Of a stretch of DNA of 44,042 bases, positions 25,279 through 33,660 are shown piece after piece. The translations under genes were made by a program, and so were the position numbers. The notes under the pieces are model-generated. The model was not told the origin of the DNA. It worked only from the letters and a program-made list of their open reading frames with translations, and ran no database searches. The stretch spans positions 1-44,042 of the forward strand of contig DAITVZ010000042.1 of the NCBI GenBank assembly GCA_036841525.1. Direction: 5' to 3'. Source of the DNA: JAAYEA01 sp012689325. Its GTDB lineage: Bacteria > Chloroflexota > Anaerolineae > JAAYEA01. Within the stretch, counting starts at the first letter, position 1, and every line of letters begins with the position of its first letter.

Positions 25279-27444
25279 CTAGAACCCCGCGAACTCGGTC
25301 CGCGCGATGATCTCGGATTGCATCTGCGGCGAGAGGCGGGCGAAATAGTCCGTATAGCCCCCGATCCGTACTACCAGATCGCGATAAGCCTCCGGCTCGC
25401 GCTGGGCCCGGCGCAGCGTCTCTGCGTCCACTACGTTCACCTGGGTCTCGAACCCGCCCCGCCGCAGGTAGGTGAGCAGCAGGTCGCGCAGCCGCTCCCG
25501 GGCCTCCGGCGTGGCAAAGAGCGACTTGCCAAACTTCAAGTTGTAGGCCAGGCCGCCGATGAGCGGGGCGTGGTCCCAGCAGGTGGTGGAGAGGATCGCC
25601 GAGGTGGGGCCGTGCTTTTCGCGGCCCTGCGCCGGGCCGCCGCCATCGGCGAAGGGGAAACCCGCCTTGCGCCCGTCAGGCGTCGCCCCGCATTCGCGCC
25701 CCAGCCGCTCGTGCTGGATCCAGCAAAAGGCCCCCGGCACGAAGGGGCTATCATCGGGGAGCATCCGCTGCTTGGCGCACTCGCCCCGCGCCAGCGCCAC
25801 CACCCAGCCCACCAGCTCGTCCACCTCCGGGCAGACGTTGCCGTACTTGGGGTGGCGGTTCAGCAGCCGCTGCCGCTCGGCCTCGTGGCCGGCGAAATCC
25901 GCGTCGCAGAGCGCCTTGAGCTCGGCCAGCGATAGCCCGTCGCCATAGGCCTCCTCGCGGATCACCGCCAGCGCATCGGCCAGGTTGGCCAGCCCCACGA
26001 AGGAGCACTCCACCCAGTTGTAGCGCGCGCCGCCGTCGTCGATGTCGCGGCCGCGCTCCAGGCAGTCGCGGGTCAAGACGCTCTGCAGCGGCTTGCCGCC
26101 GTGGCGCTGGCGCCGCTCGCGGTTACGGTTCTGCTGCGCCGCGCCCTCGGCGATGGCCTGACCCAGCCGCGCCCCATACCGCGCCAGGAACTCTTCAAAA
26201 GTGAGGGCGACACCGCGCCCGCCACTCCGCGACGCGCCCACCTGCGCGGCGATCTCGTCCAGCAGCAGCTTGGGCACGCTGAAATAGGGCGAGGCCACCC
26301 AGACGTTGCTGGAGCCCGAGGGGGTGATCTCGACGCAAGTCGAGTTCACATAATTCCAGGATTCCTGCGGCGGCACGCCATACATCCGCAGGCCCCGCTG
26401 GATCGTCTCGTCGCCAAAGAGCGCCGGGTTGGGGATGCCCGCGGCGATCAGCTCCACGGCCAGCTCGACCAGTTCTGGCGGCGTCCCCTCGTGCCAGCAG
26501 ATGCCCACGGTGGGATAGATGAGCCGGGTGCGCCGCAGCGCCTCCAGGCAGAGGTAGGAGAGGTCGTTGGTCAGGTCGCGCCCCTGGGCGTCGCGGCCGC
26601 CCACCATCACGCCGATGGCCAGCCCGTCGGCGATCTGCTCGTTCAGCAGGAGGTAGAGCGCTTCCAGCAGCTCCAGCGCGCCCTCGCGCTTCAGCCGTCC
26701 CGCCGCCAGGTCGTCCCGGTAGTAGGGCCAGAGGGTGCGGTCAAGGTGGCCCGGCTGCACCAGCGAGGCATAGTTGGCGTGTTGCACCGCCAGCACCGCG
26801 AGCCAGAGGAGCTGCAGCGCCTCGCGAAAGGTTGCCGGCGGCTGGTGGGCGACGCGGCGGCAGGCTCCGGCCATGAGGGCCAGCTCGGCACGCCGCTCGG
26901 GCGAGGCGTGGGGCAGGGCCTCCTCGGCTGTGTCAGCGGCGTGCTCGATGAACACGGCCAGCCCGTCCAGCGCATGGGCGAACGACTGGTAGGTCTCCGC
27001 CTGCGCGCCCTCGGCGGCGGCCAAGCGCCGCTCGACGTCGGCGCGCAGCCCGTCCAGGCCCAGCGCCAAGAGGCGGCTCAAGTCCAGCTCGCAATGGCCC
27101 GTCTGCCCTGGGGTAAAGACGTCGGGATAGCGGGCGGCGAGCCAGGCCTTGGCCTCCTCCCGCTCGGCCTGCCACTCGGGCCGGTCGGGGGCCATCCGCC
27201 CCAACAGCAGCTCCTGGTCATCGAGGGCGAAGGGGAACCAGGCCAGCAGGTCGCGGGTCAGCAGCCCCCGGCGCACCGGCCAGGAGGCCTCGCCCTCGCT
27301 GGCGCGCAGCGACGCGGCCACGTGGCGGTGGTCCTGCCGGGGCGAGGCAAGCAGCCCCTTGCGCTCCAGGCAACGGCGGCGCAGCGTCTCGGCGCGCGCG
27401 GCAGCCCGGGTCTCGGCCGTGAGCGCGGTCATCACCTCGGCCAC
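25279..27444 (-). CDS. Glycyl radical enzyme (pyruvate formate-lyase-like superfamily)
   Basis: This is a 721-residue oxygen-sensitive radical enzyme. The active-site cysteine is C370 in NSTCVEIT; the C-V-E arrangement is found in dehydratase and lyase members. The C-terminal radical loop reads RIGGYTDYF with the radical glycine at about 696, followed by the family tail (SEIIARTEF). Other matches are LYLLLNEQIADGL, GICWHEGTPPEL and ATPDGRKAGFPFADG. Sequence alone does not place it with pyruvate formate-lyase, choline lyase or glycerol dehydratase. It is the last gene of a minus-strand set with a dehydrogenase and a PK-C-like protein. GTG 27444 has GGAGG five bases upstream. No activase gene is adjacent. 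Confidence 0.9.
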   Translation of the reverse strand: MAEVMTALTAETRAAARAETLRRRCLERKGLLASPRQDHRHVAASLRASEGEASWPVRRGLLTRDLLAWFPFALDDQELLLGRMAPDRPEWQAEREEAKAWLAARYPDVFTPGQTGHCELDLSRLLALGLDGLRADVERRLAAAEGAQAETYQSFAHALDGLAVFIEHAADTAEEALPHASPERRAELALMAGACRRVAHQPPATFREALQLLWLAVLAVQHANYASLVQPGHLDRTLWPYYRDDLAAGRLKREGALELLEALYLLLNEQIADGLAIGVMVGGRDAQGRDLTNDLSYLCLEALRRTRLIYPTVGICWHEGTPPELVELAVELIAAGIPNPALFGDETIQRGLRMYGVPPQESWNYVNSTCVEITPSGSSNVWVASPYFSVPKLLLDEIAAQVGASRSGGRGVALTFEEFLARYGARLGQAIAEGAAQQNRNRERRQRHGGKPLQSVLTRDCLERGRDIDDGGARYNWVECSFVGLANLADALAVIREEAYGDGLSLAELKALCDADFAGHEAERQRLLNRHPKYGNVCPEVDELVGWVVALARGECAKQRMLPDDSPFVPGAFCWIQHERLGRECGATPDGRKAGFPFADGGGPAQGREKHGPTSAILSTTCWDHAPLIGGLAYNLKFGKSLFATPEARERLRDLLLTYLRRGGFETQVNVVDAETLRRAQREPEAYRDLVVRIGGYTDYFARLSPQMQSEIIARTEFAGF

Positions 27445-27460
27445 AGGCCCCTCCCGCCGA

Positions 27461-28024
27461 TCAGCCCTTCTTGGCCCTCGGCTTGCAGATGATCTCGAGG
27501 ATGCGCGTGTCGAAAAAGGTGTGCGTGTTGGTGGCCTTGAGCACGACGGCGCTATCGGCGCCCTTGCCGGTGCCGCCGATGGAGACGACCTCGCCGCCCA
27601 CGGGGATCAGCCCCGCGTCGGCGGCCATGCAGGCGATCTCGCAGGCGACCTTGACGCCCTCGCTGAGCAGGCGCAGCACGTTGGCGATGAGCTCGTCCAC
27701 CTGGATGACGTTGAACTTGCGGTTGACCGCCCGCCCCAACATGCCAAAGGCGTGGCCGGTGTAGAGCAGCTTGGCCCCGGCGGCCTCCATGGCGGCGCGA
27801 TAGTCGGGGTTCATGGGGTCCCGGTCCGGGCGCACCACGCCCGCCACCACCACCAGGTTATAGCCCTTGAACACCTCCGCCGCCCGGGCGCCGGTGAAGC
27901 CGCTATAGGAGGCCACGACGATATCGCGGATGCCCAGAGCGTCCGCTCGCTCCTTGGCCAGCCGGAGCGTCTCGTCGGTGCGCTCCTGGCCCCCTTGCTC
28001 GTAATAGACCGCGCGCGTCTCCAT
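27461..28024 (-). CDS. Stand-alone pyruvate kinase C-terminal-domain-like protein
   Basis: This 187-residue protein resembles the pyruvate kinase alpha/beta (PK_C) domain without the catalytic barrel: TDETLRLAKERADALGIRDIVVASYSGFTGARAAEVF, then VVVAGVV, and a C-terminal GGEVVSIGGTGKGADSAVV. Such free-standing domains occur in bacteria and archaea, with no established function; a small-molecule-sensing role is a guess. Start ATG 28024 is chosen because GAGGAGG ends six bases upstream; the alternative ATG at 28030 directly abuts that site. The upstream gap of 110 bp holds a 16-bp inverted repeat. Confidence 0.8.
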   Translation of the reverse strand: METRAVYYEQGGQERTDETLRLAKERADALGIRDIVVASYSGFTGARAAEVFKGYNLVVVAGVVRPDRDPMNPDYRAAMEAAGAKLLYTGHAFGMLGRAVNRKFNVIQVDELIANVLRLLSEGVKVACEIACMAADAGLIPVGGEVVSIGGTGKGADSAVVLKATNTHTFFDTRILEIICKPRAKKG

Positions 28025-28058
28025 GGTCATCCTCCTCTGTGCTCGGTCGGACAGGGAA

Positions 28059-28121
28059 CCACGAAATACACGAACCACACGAAAAGAAGAGCGGTCGATC
28101 CAATTTTCGTGTATTTCGTGG
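28059..28121. repeat. 16-bp perfect inverted repeat (CCACGAAATACACGAA type)
   Basis: CCACGAAATACACGAA at 28059-28074 is exactly inverted at 28106-28121, with 31 nt between. It sits between the dehydrogenase and PK-C-like genes of one transcription unit. Its AT content is higher than the surroundings. It resembles intergenic palindromes dispersed in some bacterial genomes. Confidence 0.65.
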
Positions 28122-28134
28122 CAAATCTCTTGTG

Positions 28135-29241
28135 CTAGAACGGGAACTCGTAGTTGGTCAGGCCCAGATCGGCGCGGACGTAGGCGACGTCCTTCTGCAG
28201 GTTGGCGTTGGCCGGGATGCCCTGCGCCCGCACCACCTTTTCCATCTCCCATTCCTTCTCGTTGGCGGTATAGATGCGGTCGTGCCCCGGCGCCTTGACC
28301 GACCCGCGCAGGTCGCGCAGGATGTTGCCCGCCACCCGCTTGAACGTCGCCACCGGCACAAAGTGCTCGATGTCCATGGCCAGGAAGAAATGACCCACGC
28401 CGAGGAAGGTGGGCTTGCCGTTCTCGTCAAAGCCAGTGATGGCGCGGAGATACTGGCCGTCCTGCAACGCGGCGGAGAGGAGCTCCACCACGGTGGCCAG
28501 GCCGTAGCCCTTGTGCCCGCCCATGTGGTCGCCAAAGCCGCCCAGCGGCAAGAGCGCGTTGGTGCTCTTGGTCAACCCCTCCAGGATGGCGGCGCTATCG
28601 GTGACGGACTTGCCCTCCTGGTCGATGATCCAGCCCGCCGGGGTGGGCTTTTCGGCCCGGTCCAGCACCTCGATCTTGCCGCGCTGGGTGATGGAGGTAG
28701 CCCCGTCAAAGAGGAACGGGCACGCCTCGTCGGTGGGGCAGCCAAAGGCGATGGGGTTGGTCCCCAGCATCGGCTCCACGCCAAAGGTGGGGGCGATGGA
28801 GGGGCGCGCGTTGGTGACGGTGAGGCCAATCATGTCGCGCTTGATGGCCATGAGCGGGTAATAGCCGGCGATGCCGAAATGCGTCGAGTTGCGCACGGCC
28901 ACCGCGCCCATGCCGAAGGCCTTGGCCTTGTCCAGGGCCATCTCCATGGCCCGATGGGCCACCACGTGCCCCATGCCAAAGCCTCCATCCAGCACCGCCG
29001 TCGTCTCGGTCTCTTTGACGATGGTGAGCTTGGTCTGGGCCAGGATGCGGCCTTGCTTGATGCGGTCGTAATACATGCGCAGCCGCCCCACGCCGTGGGA
29101 CTCGATGCCGCGCAGGTCCGAGGTGATCAGGATCTCGGCGATGATCTCGGCCTCTTGGCGGGGCACGCCCATCTTGTGGAACACGTCCACCATGAAGCGG
29201 TGCATGAGGTCTACCGGGATATATGCCGTCTGCTCTGCCAT
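28135..29241 (-). CDS. Malate/L-lactate dehydrogenase family (LDH2) NAD(P)-dependent oxidoreductase
   Basis: This 368-residue protein is of the LDH2/YlbC/AllD type, oxidising or reducing 2-hydroxy/2-oxo acids with a nicotinamide cofactor. Matches include ESHGVGRL near residue 50, the catalytic region NSTHFGIAGYY, MLGTNPIAFGCP, and GGHKGYGLATVVELLSAAL. GGAG lies seven bases before the ATG. It heads a minus-strand unit with the PK-C-like gene and the glycyl radical enzyme, so it may reduce or produce an acid used by that enzyme; this is inference. Candidate substrates include malate, lactate, ureidoglycolate or sulfolactate. Confidence 0.88.
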   Translation of the reverse strand: MAEQTAYIPVDLMHRFMVDVFHKMGVPRQEAEIIAEILITSDLRGIESHGVGRLRMYYDRIKQGRILAQTKLTIVKETETTAVLDGGFGMGHVVAHRAMEMALDKAKAFGMGAVAVRNSTHFGIAGYYPLMAIKRDMIGLTVTNARPSIAPTFGVEPMLGTNPIAFGCPTDEACPFLFDGATSITQRGKIEVLDRAEKPTPAGWIIDQEGKSVTDSAAILEGLTKSTNALLPLGGFGDHMGGHKGYGLATVVELLSAALQDGQYLRAITGFDENGKPTFLGVGHFFLAMDIEHFVPVATFKRVAGNILRDLRGSVKAPGHDRIYTANEKEWEMEKVVRAQGIPANANLQKDVAYVRADLGLTNYEFPF

Positions 29242-29277
29242 ACGTATCTCCTGTGGTGATTTGGTCGATCTTTATCC

Positions 29278-29283
29278 ATTATA
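29278..29283 (-). promoter_or_regulatory. -10 element for the LDH2-PKC-GRE unit
   Basis: A perfect TATAAT reads on the minus strand about 36 nt upstream of the start codon. No good -35 is visible at the right distance. A 5-bp dyad (GGCGG 29284-29288, CCGCC 29294-29298) lies in the spacer region and could be an activator or repressor site. Confidence 0.5.
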
Positions 29284-29363
29284 GGCGGATTGCCCGCCGC
29301 GTCCAGAGCGGGAGGAGGGCGAACACAAGGTTCGGCCTAACGCTCGGCTGGGCGGGGCGCCGA

Positions 29364-30359
29364 TCAGCCGGCCAACTCGGCGGCCACTTGCAGGAACGCC
29401 CGCACGTTCTCCGGCGGGGTGTCCACGGTCAGCTCGCAGCGGACCTCGGTCACCCCCGCCGCCACGATCTCCATGAACCGCCGCCGCACCGACTCGGGCG
29501 TGCCCTGTTGCATCTCCCCGACGGTGAGGATGTGCCAGGCGAAGGGCACGCCAGGGAGCAGCTCAAAGACGTCCCGCGGCTGCAAATACTGGTCCTCCGA
29601 AAAGTTGATGGAGGTCAGCCCCAGCCCGCGCAGGAGCGGCAGATGCTCCCGCCGCACTAGCTCGGTGTGCAGCGACCAGCCATCCGGCCCCAGCGCCTCG
29701 GCGATGCGCTGGTAATAGGGCAGTACGAACTCGGGCCAGAGCCGCGGCCCCAGCAGCCCCGCATAGTCGTCGGCGATCCCCGCGCGCCGCCGCGCGACCC
29801 CTTCCACCTCATCGGCGGCGCGGGTCCACGCGATAAAGGTCTCGGTGCAGACGTCCAGCAGGCGGCGGGCGCGAGCCGGGTCGGCCAGGCAGTCGGCGAA
29901 AAAGGCGGGGCCGCGCAGCAGCCCGGCGGTGGTCACCGGCCCCTCCTGCCCGGCGGAAAGGCCAATCCGCTCGCCCGGAAAGCGCTCGCGCAACTGGCGG
30001 TACCACTCTACGTGGCGCTGGAAGCGGGGGCTGGCCCAGGGATCGGCGGGCGCGAGCCGGTCAACCGCCTCGGGTGTTTCCAGCACATGCCCCTGGTTGG
30101 CGATCATCGGCTGGTGGTCGCGGGGAAAGACCAACTCGCCGCCCAGCGCCGCCACGCCCTCATAGGCGATGATGGGCAGCGAGGGTGGGGAGGGGGGCCG
30201 GTAGCCGGTGGCCGCCTCGAAGCGCTCGGGGTAGAGGCAGCTGACTTGCAGCGCCTGCTCCAGATCGGTGTAATAGGCCCCCTGGGGGATACCGGCGTAC
30301 TCGCACTGCACCTCCACGGGGATCGATAGCCAGCCGTTGACTCGGCGCGGTGTCGTCAT
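29364..30359 (-). CDS. Uroporphyrinogen decarboxylase (URO-D) family protein, second copy
   Basis: This 331-residue protein is a divergent URO-D-fold member. It has LGGELVFPRDHQPMIAN, SAGQEGPVTTAGLLRG (equivalent to the family's GPxTxA region), IADDYAGLLGPRLWPEFVLPYYQRI, WSLHTELVRREHLPLLRGLG with a conserved His, and INFSEDQYL. Related sequences are methyltransferase or catabolic proteins, not heme enzymes. Start ATG 30359 is preceded by GAGGAG and a promoter at 30,393-30,421. It appears to be a single-gene transcript, divergent from the HExxH protein gene. Confidence 0.7.
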   Translation of the reverse strand: MTTPRRVNGWLSIPVEVQCEYAGIPQGAYYTDLEQALQVSCLYPERFEAATGYRPPSPPSLPIIAYEGVAALGGELVFPRDHQPMIANQGHVLETPEAVDRLAPADPWASPRFQRHVEWYRQLRERFPGERIGLSAGQEGPVTTAGLLRGPAFFADCLADPARARRLLDVCTETFIAWTRAADEVEGVARRRAGIADDYAGLLGPRLWPEFVLPYYQRIAEALGPDGWSLHTELVRREHLPLLRGLGLTSINFSEDQYLQPRDVFELLPGVPFAWHILTVGEMQQGTPESVRRRFMEIVAAGVTEVRCELTVDTPPENVRAFLQVAAELAG

Positions 30360-30392
30360 GGGGCATGCTCCTCTGTCTGATGTGGGCGCCCC

Positions 30393-30421
30393 AGTGTACA
30401 CCGTGACGCGCCGCTGGTCAA
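30393..30421 (-). promoter_or_regulatory. Promoter for the second URO-D family gene
   Basis: On the minus strand TTGACC (30421-30416) and TACACT (30398-30393) are spaced by 17 nt. Predicted start near 30386, leaving a short leader with a good ribosome site. Confidence 0.65.
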
Positions 30422-30430
30422 GCGCCGCGT

Positions 30431-30459
30431 TTGTAAGTTCGCCCTGCTGCGCCTATAAT
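30431..30459 (+). promoter_or_regulatory. Promoter for the secreted HExxH protein operon (possibly leaderless)
   Basis: TTGTAA (30431-30436) and a perfect TATAAT (30454-30459) are spaced by 17 nt. The expected start, seven bases past the -10, is 30466, the A of the predicted ATG. It lies back to back with the promoter at 30,393-30,421. Confidence 0.65.
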
Positions 30460-30465
30460 ACCGCC

Positions 30466-31410
30466 ATGCGATACCTGCGATGGGCGATCCTTCTGGCGTT
30501 TGCGGCCGCGGCCTGGCTCGGCGGCGCGGGCCGCGTGCGCGCGGGCCGGCTGGCGGCGCCAGCGCCGCCTCCGACGGTTATCGAGCTGGCAGCATGGGCC
30601 GAGTCCCTCTGCCTGGCTGAGGGGCCGCGGTCCAGCGCCCGGCTGGCCGCCGCGCGCCGGGCCGGGATCGACCTGCTGGACCTCCAGCCCTGCCGCCAGG
30701 ACCGCCCGGACCGCATCTTGCCCGCGCTGGAGGCGCTACGGGCCGAGCTGGCTGATGCCGAGGCCGCCTCGCCGGAAGAGCCGGAACCTGCCGAGGAGCC
30801 CGCCGAATACCTGGTTGTCAACCCCATCGGCGGCTCCAAAGCCGAGATCGTCTATCGCGAGCTCGTGGACGAGGGGCCGCTGCGCGGCGTCACGCTGGCC
30901 ATCTTGGATGGGAGCGGTAGCGAGGTGGAGCGGGTCATCCATGAGAGCCTGCGGCGGCGCAAGTTCCGCGCCACCACCGGCCCCGACGAGCGGATCGACA
31001 CCCACAGCCTACCCTATTGCCCGGCGTGCATCTTTGTGCCGCGAGAAGAGGTGGACTCGATCAGCGTGGCTTCCTGGCGCGGCGTGTTCCTCCACGAGGC
31101 GCGCCACGCGGTGCAAGCGGTCAATAACCCGGACATGGCCGCCGATTTCGCCGGGCCGGCTGGCGGCTTTAGCGTCTATGCCGCCTTTTGCGAGGCCTGC
31201 GCCGACGAGGGGCTGAACACCACGCGGATGTACCGCGCCAAGGAGCGCATGCCCGTCCTCCGCGAAGCGCTGGGCGCCGACCAGAAGGCCCTGGTGGACC
31301 GCGCCTGCGCGGGGCACAAGGAGGCTTATGCCGAGCTGCGCGCGCTCTATGACCGGCTCGAGGGCGAGGGAGCGTTTGATCGGCTGTTCAGGCCGTTCGT
31401 GTGGGACTAA
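30466..31410 (+). CDS. Secreted protein with HExxH zinc-protease motif, unknown family
   Basis: This is a 314-residue protein with an N-terminal signal-like hydrophobic stretch (residues 4-25), then an acidic Pro/Glu-rich region near residues 100-120. The notable motif is H210-E-A-R-H214 followed by AVQ, a zinc metallopeptidase HExxH. A possible third ligand, E243 (FCEACADEG), is 29 residues after H214, within the gluzincin range. The catalytic segment recalls HExxH-VVQ proteins of the DUF4157 kind, but I do not recognise the family as a whole. There is no Shine-Dalgarno site and the promoter points to transcription starting at the ATG. Genes for a GH3-like protein and an aldo/keto reductase follow. 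Confidence 0.6.
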   Translation: MRYLRWAILLAFAAAAWLGGAGRVRAGRLAAPAPPPTVIELAAWAESLCLAEGPRSSARLAAARRAGIDLLDLQPCRQDRPDRILPALEALRAELADAEAASPEEPEPAEEPAEYLVVNPIGGSKAEIVYRELVDEGPLRGVTLAILDGSGSEVERVIHESLRRRKFRATTGPDERIDTHSLPYCPACIFVPREEVDSISVASWRGVFLHEARHAVQAVNNPDMAADFAGPAGGFSVYAAFCEACADEGLNTTRMYRAKERMPVLREALGADQKALVDRACAGHKEAYAELRALYDRLEGEGAFDRLFRPFVWD

Positions 31411-31424
31411 GAGGAGGGACACCT

Positions 31425-32576
31425 ATGGCCGCGCGCGACCCGCAGCAGATGATCCAGCAGATGCAGCAGATGCTCCAGCCGTGGGAGGCGGCCATCGCCG
31501 ACCCGGCCAAGGCGCAGGAGGCGGCGTTGCGGCGCTTCCTGGGGGGCTATGCCCAGACGGCCTATGGCCGCGAACACGGCGCCGCCAGCGTCGCCAGCCT
31601 GGCCGACTATCGCCGGGCCTTTCCGGTGATGACCTACGAGAGCTACGAGCCGCTGATCCAGCGGGTCATGGCCGGCGAGGTGGATCTGCTGCTCACCGAG
31701 CCGCCGGTCGGCTGGGCCATCACCCGCGGGACCACCAAGGGTACCAGCAAGTTCATCCCCATGACCGCCAGCGACCTGCAGATGCGGGTCAGCGCCGGGC
31801 GGGCCATGCTGCACTATGTGCTGGACACCAAGCGTTTCGACCTTTTTGCCGGGGTCAACCTCAACCTGAACTTTCCTTCGCGGGTGGGGACGGTGCGGGT
31901 GGGCGAGCGGGAAGTCGAATACGGGTACTCGTCGGGCATCTATACGCGCCACGTCTCGGAGCGCACGCCCATCCGCTCGTCGCCCACCCAGCAAGAGATC
32001 GACGCCCTGGGCGGCGGCAAGACCGCGCGTGATTGGGAGGCCCGTTTCGAGCTGGCCTATGAAAAGTGCAAGGACCAAAATGTGACCCTGGTAGGCGGAG
32101 TGGCCCCCACCGCCAGCCGCTTCGGCCGCTACCTGAAGCGGGCGCACGGCGTCTATCCCAAGGACCTCTGGAAGACGCAGATCATGACGCTGGGCAGCGT
32201 GCCCAGCATCAACACGAGCTTGGCCCCCGGTCTGCGGGCCCTCTACGGCCAGGCGGCGCAGATCCGCGAGATCTATGGCGCCACGGAGGGGATGTTCGGC
32301 CAGCAGCGCGATGAGAAGCGCGCCTGGGTGCCCAATTACGACCTCTACCTGTTCGAGGTCGAGTCCGGCGGCGAGCTCAAGATGTTGCACGAGATGCACC
32401 CCGGCGAGATGGGCAGCCTGGTGGTCTCCACGCCCATCCTGGCCCGCTACAAGATCGGCGACCTGATCCTGGCCTGCCAGCCACCCTACTTTCGCTGCAT
32501 CGGCCGCGACGAGTGGTGGACGCCGCTTTGGTATGGGTGGAAGGAACTGCTCTCGCTAAACCTGGGACGGCTATAA
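31425..32576 (+). CDS. GH3-like acyl-adenylate-forming protein, C-terminally short
   Basis: This 383-residue protein belongs to the GH3 (auxin-responsive promoter) branch of adenylating enzymes, which join carboxylic acids to amino acids. ATP-binding motifs are present: TRGTTKGTSKF at residue 100 and YGATEG at residue 284, then YKIGDLILACQPPYF near residue 352. Family members usually run past 500 residues with a mobile C-terminal domain; this one stops right after the third motif (ending LLSLNLGRL), so most of that domain is absent. GAGGAGGG (31411-31418) precedes the ATG. It may be a natural short form or a truncated gene; no frameshift remnant is obvious before the next gene. Confidence 0.72.
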   Translation: MAARDPQQMIQQMQQMLQPWEAAIADPAKAQEAALRRFLGGYAQTAYGREHGAASVASLADYRRAFPVMTYESYEPLIQRVMAGEVDLLLTEPPVGWAITRGTTKGTSKFIPMTASDLQMRVSAGRAMLHYVLDTKRFDLFAGVNLNLNFPSRVGTVRVGEREVEYGYSSGIYTRHVSERTPIRSSPTQQEIDALGGGKTARDWEARFELAYEKCKDQNVTLVGGVAPTASRFGRYLKRAHGVYPKDLWKTQIMTLGSVPSINTSLAPGLRALYGQAAQIREIYGATEGMFGQQRDEKRAWVPNYDLYLFEVESGGELKMLHEMHPGEMGSLVVSTPILARYKIGDLILACQPPYFRCIGRDEWWTPLWYGWKELLSLNLGRL

Positions 32577-32598
32577 CCCTACATCATCGGGAGGAGAC

Positions 32599-33594
32599 AT
32601 GAGGTATCGCAAACTAGGAACCACCGGCATCGAGGTCTCGGTCGTGGCCATGGGCTGCTGGGCCATCGTCGGCGATTTCAACTGGGGCCCGCAAGACGAG
32701 GCCGATTCCATCGCCACCATCCATGCCGCGCTGGATGCGGGCATCAACCTGCTGGACACCGCCGAGATGTACGGCAACGGCTACTCGGAGGAGCTGCTGG
32801 GCAAGGCGCTGGTGGGCCGCCGCCATCAGGCGGTCATCGCCTCCAAGGTCAGTAATACCCGCCACGACCTGAAGGGCCTCCGCCAGGCTTGCGAGGAGAG
32901 CTTGGCTCGGCTCAAGACCGACTATATTGATCTATACCAGCTCCACTGGCCCAACTGGAACGTGCCTTTCGCCGAGACCATGGGCGCGATGGCCAAGCTG
33001 AAGGACGAGGGCAAGGTCCGCGCCGTGGGCGTCTGCAACTTTGGCCCCCGCGACCTGACGGACGTGCTGGCCGCCGGCCATGTGGAGACCAACCAGCTCT
33101 CCTACAACCTGCTCTGGCGCGCCATCGAATGGGAGATTCAGCCGCTCTGCGTCAAGCATGGCGTGGGCATCCTCCCCTATAGCCCGTTGATGCAGGGCCT
33201 GCTCACCGGCAAGTTCGCCACCGCCGCCGACGTCCCCGACCCGCGGGCGCGGACCCGCCACTTTAGCGGCACGCGTCCCCATGCGCGCCACGGCGAGGCG
33301 GGCCAGGAAGAGGCTACCTTTTCCGCCATCGACCGGATTCGCGCCATCTCGGCCGAATTGGGGCTGCCCATGGCTGAGGTAACGCTGGCGTGGCTGCTGG
33401 CCCAGCCGGCGGTGACCTCGGTGCTGGCGGGGGCGCGCCACCCGGGCCAGATCGCCGAGAACGTCAAGGCCGCCGAGGTGGTCTTGCCCGCCGACGCGCT
33501 GGCCGCGCTTTCCGCGGCGACGGAACCGCTCAAGGAGGCGTTTGGGACCAACCCCGATATGTGGCAGCCGAAGGAGAAGTCGAGGATCAGATAG
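32599..33594 (+). CDS. Aldo/keto reductase
   Basis: This 331-residue NAD(P)H-dependent reductase has an intact catalytic tetrad: Asp and Tyr in LLDTAEMYGNGYSE, Lys in VIASKVSN and His in YQLHWPNW. The barrel ends with the cofactor-binding SVLAGARHPGQIAENV. Substrates are carbonyl compounds or sugars, unspecified. GGGAGGAG (32589-32596) gives a strong start. It closes the three-gene unit and is followed by a terminator. It contrasts with the ferredoxin-bearing relative at 19,308, which lacks Tyr and Lys. Confidence 0.92.
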   Translation: MRYRKLGTTGIEVSVVAMGCWAIVGDFNWGPQDEADSIATIHAALDAGINLLDTAEMYGNGYSEELLGKALVGRRHQAVIASKVSNTRHDLKGLRQACEESLARLKTDYIDLYQLHWPNWNVPFAETMGAMAKLKDEGKVRAVGVCNFGPRDLTDVLAAGHVETNQLSYNLLWRAIEWEIQPLCVKHGVGILPYSPLMQGLLTGKFATAADVPDPRARTRHFSGTRPHARHGEAGQEEATFSAIDRIRAISAELGLPMAEVTLAWLLAQPAVTSVLAGARHPGQIAENVKAAEVVLPADALAALSAATEPLKEAFGTNPDMWQPKEKSRIR

Positions 33595-33614
33595 CGGGTG
33601 CGCATAGCGCAACT

Positions 33615-33651
33615 GGGGGGCCAGAGTCCGTACCGATCAGGCCCCTTTTTT
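33615..33651 (+). terminator. Intrinsic terminator after the aldo/keto reductase
   Basis: GGGGCC (33617-33622) pairs with GGCCCC (33640-33645), with two extra G-T pairs possible, followed by T6 at 33646-33651. Confidence 0.75.
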
Positions 33652-33660
33652 CGTCTCGTT

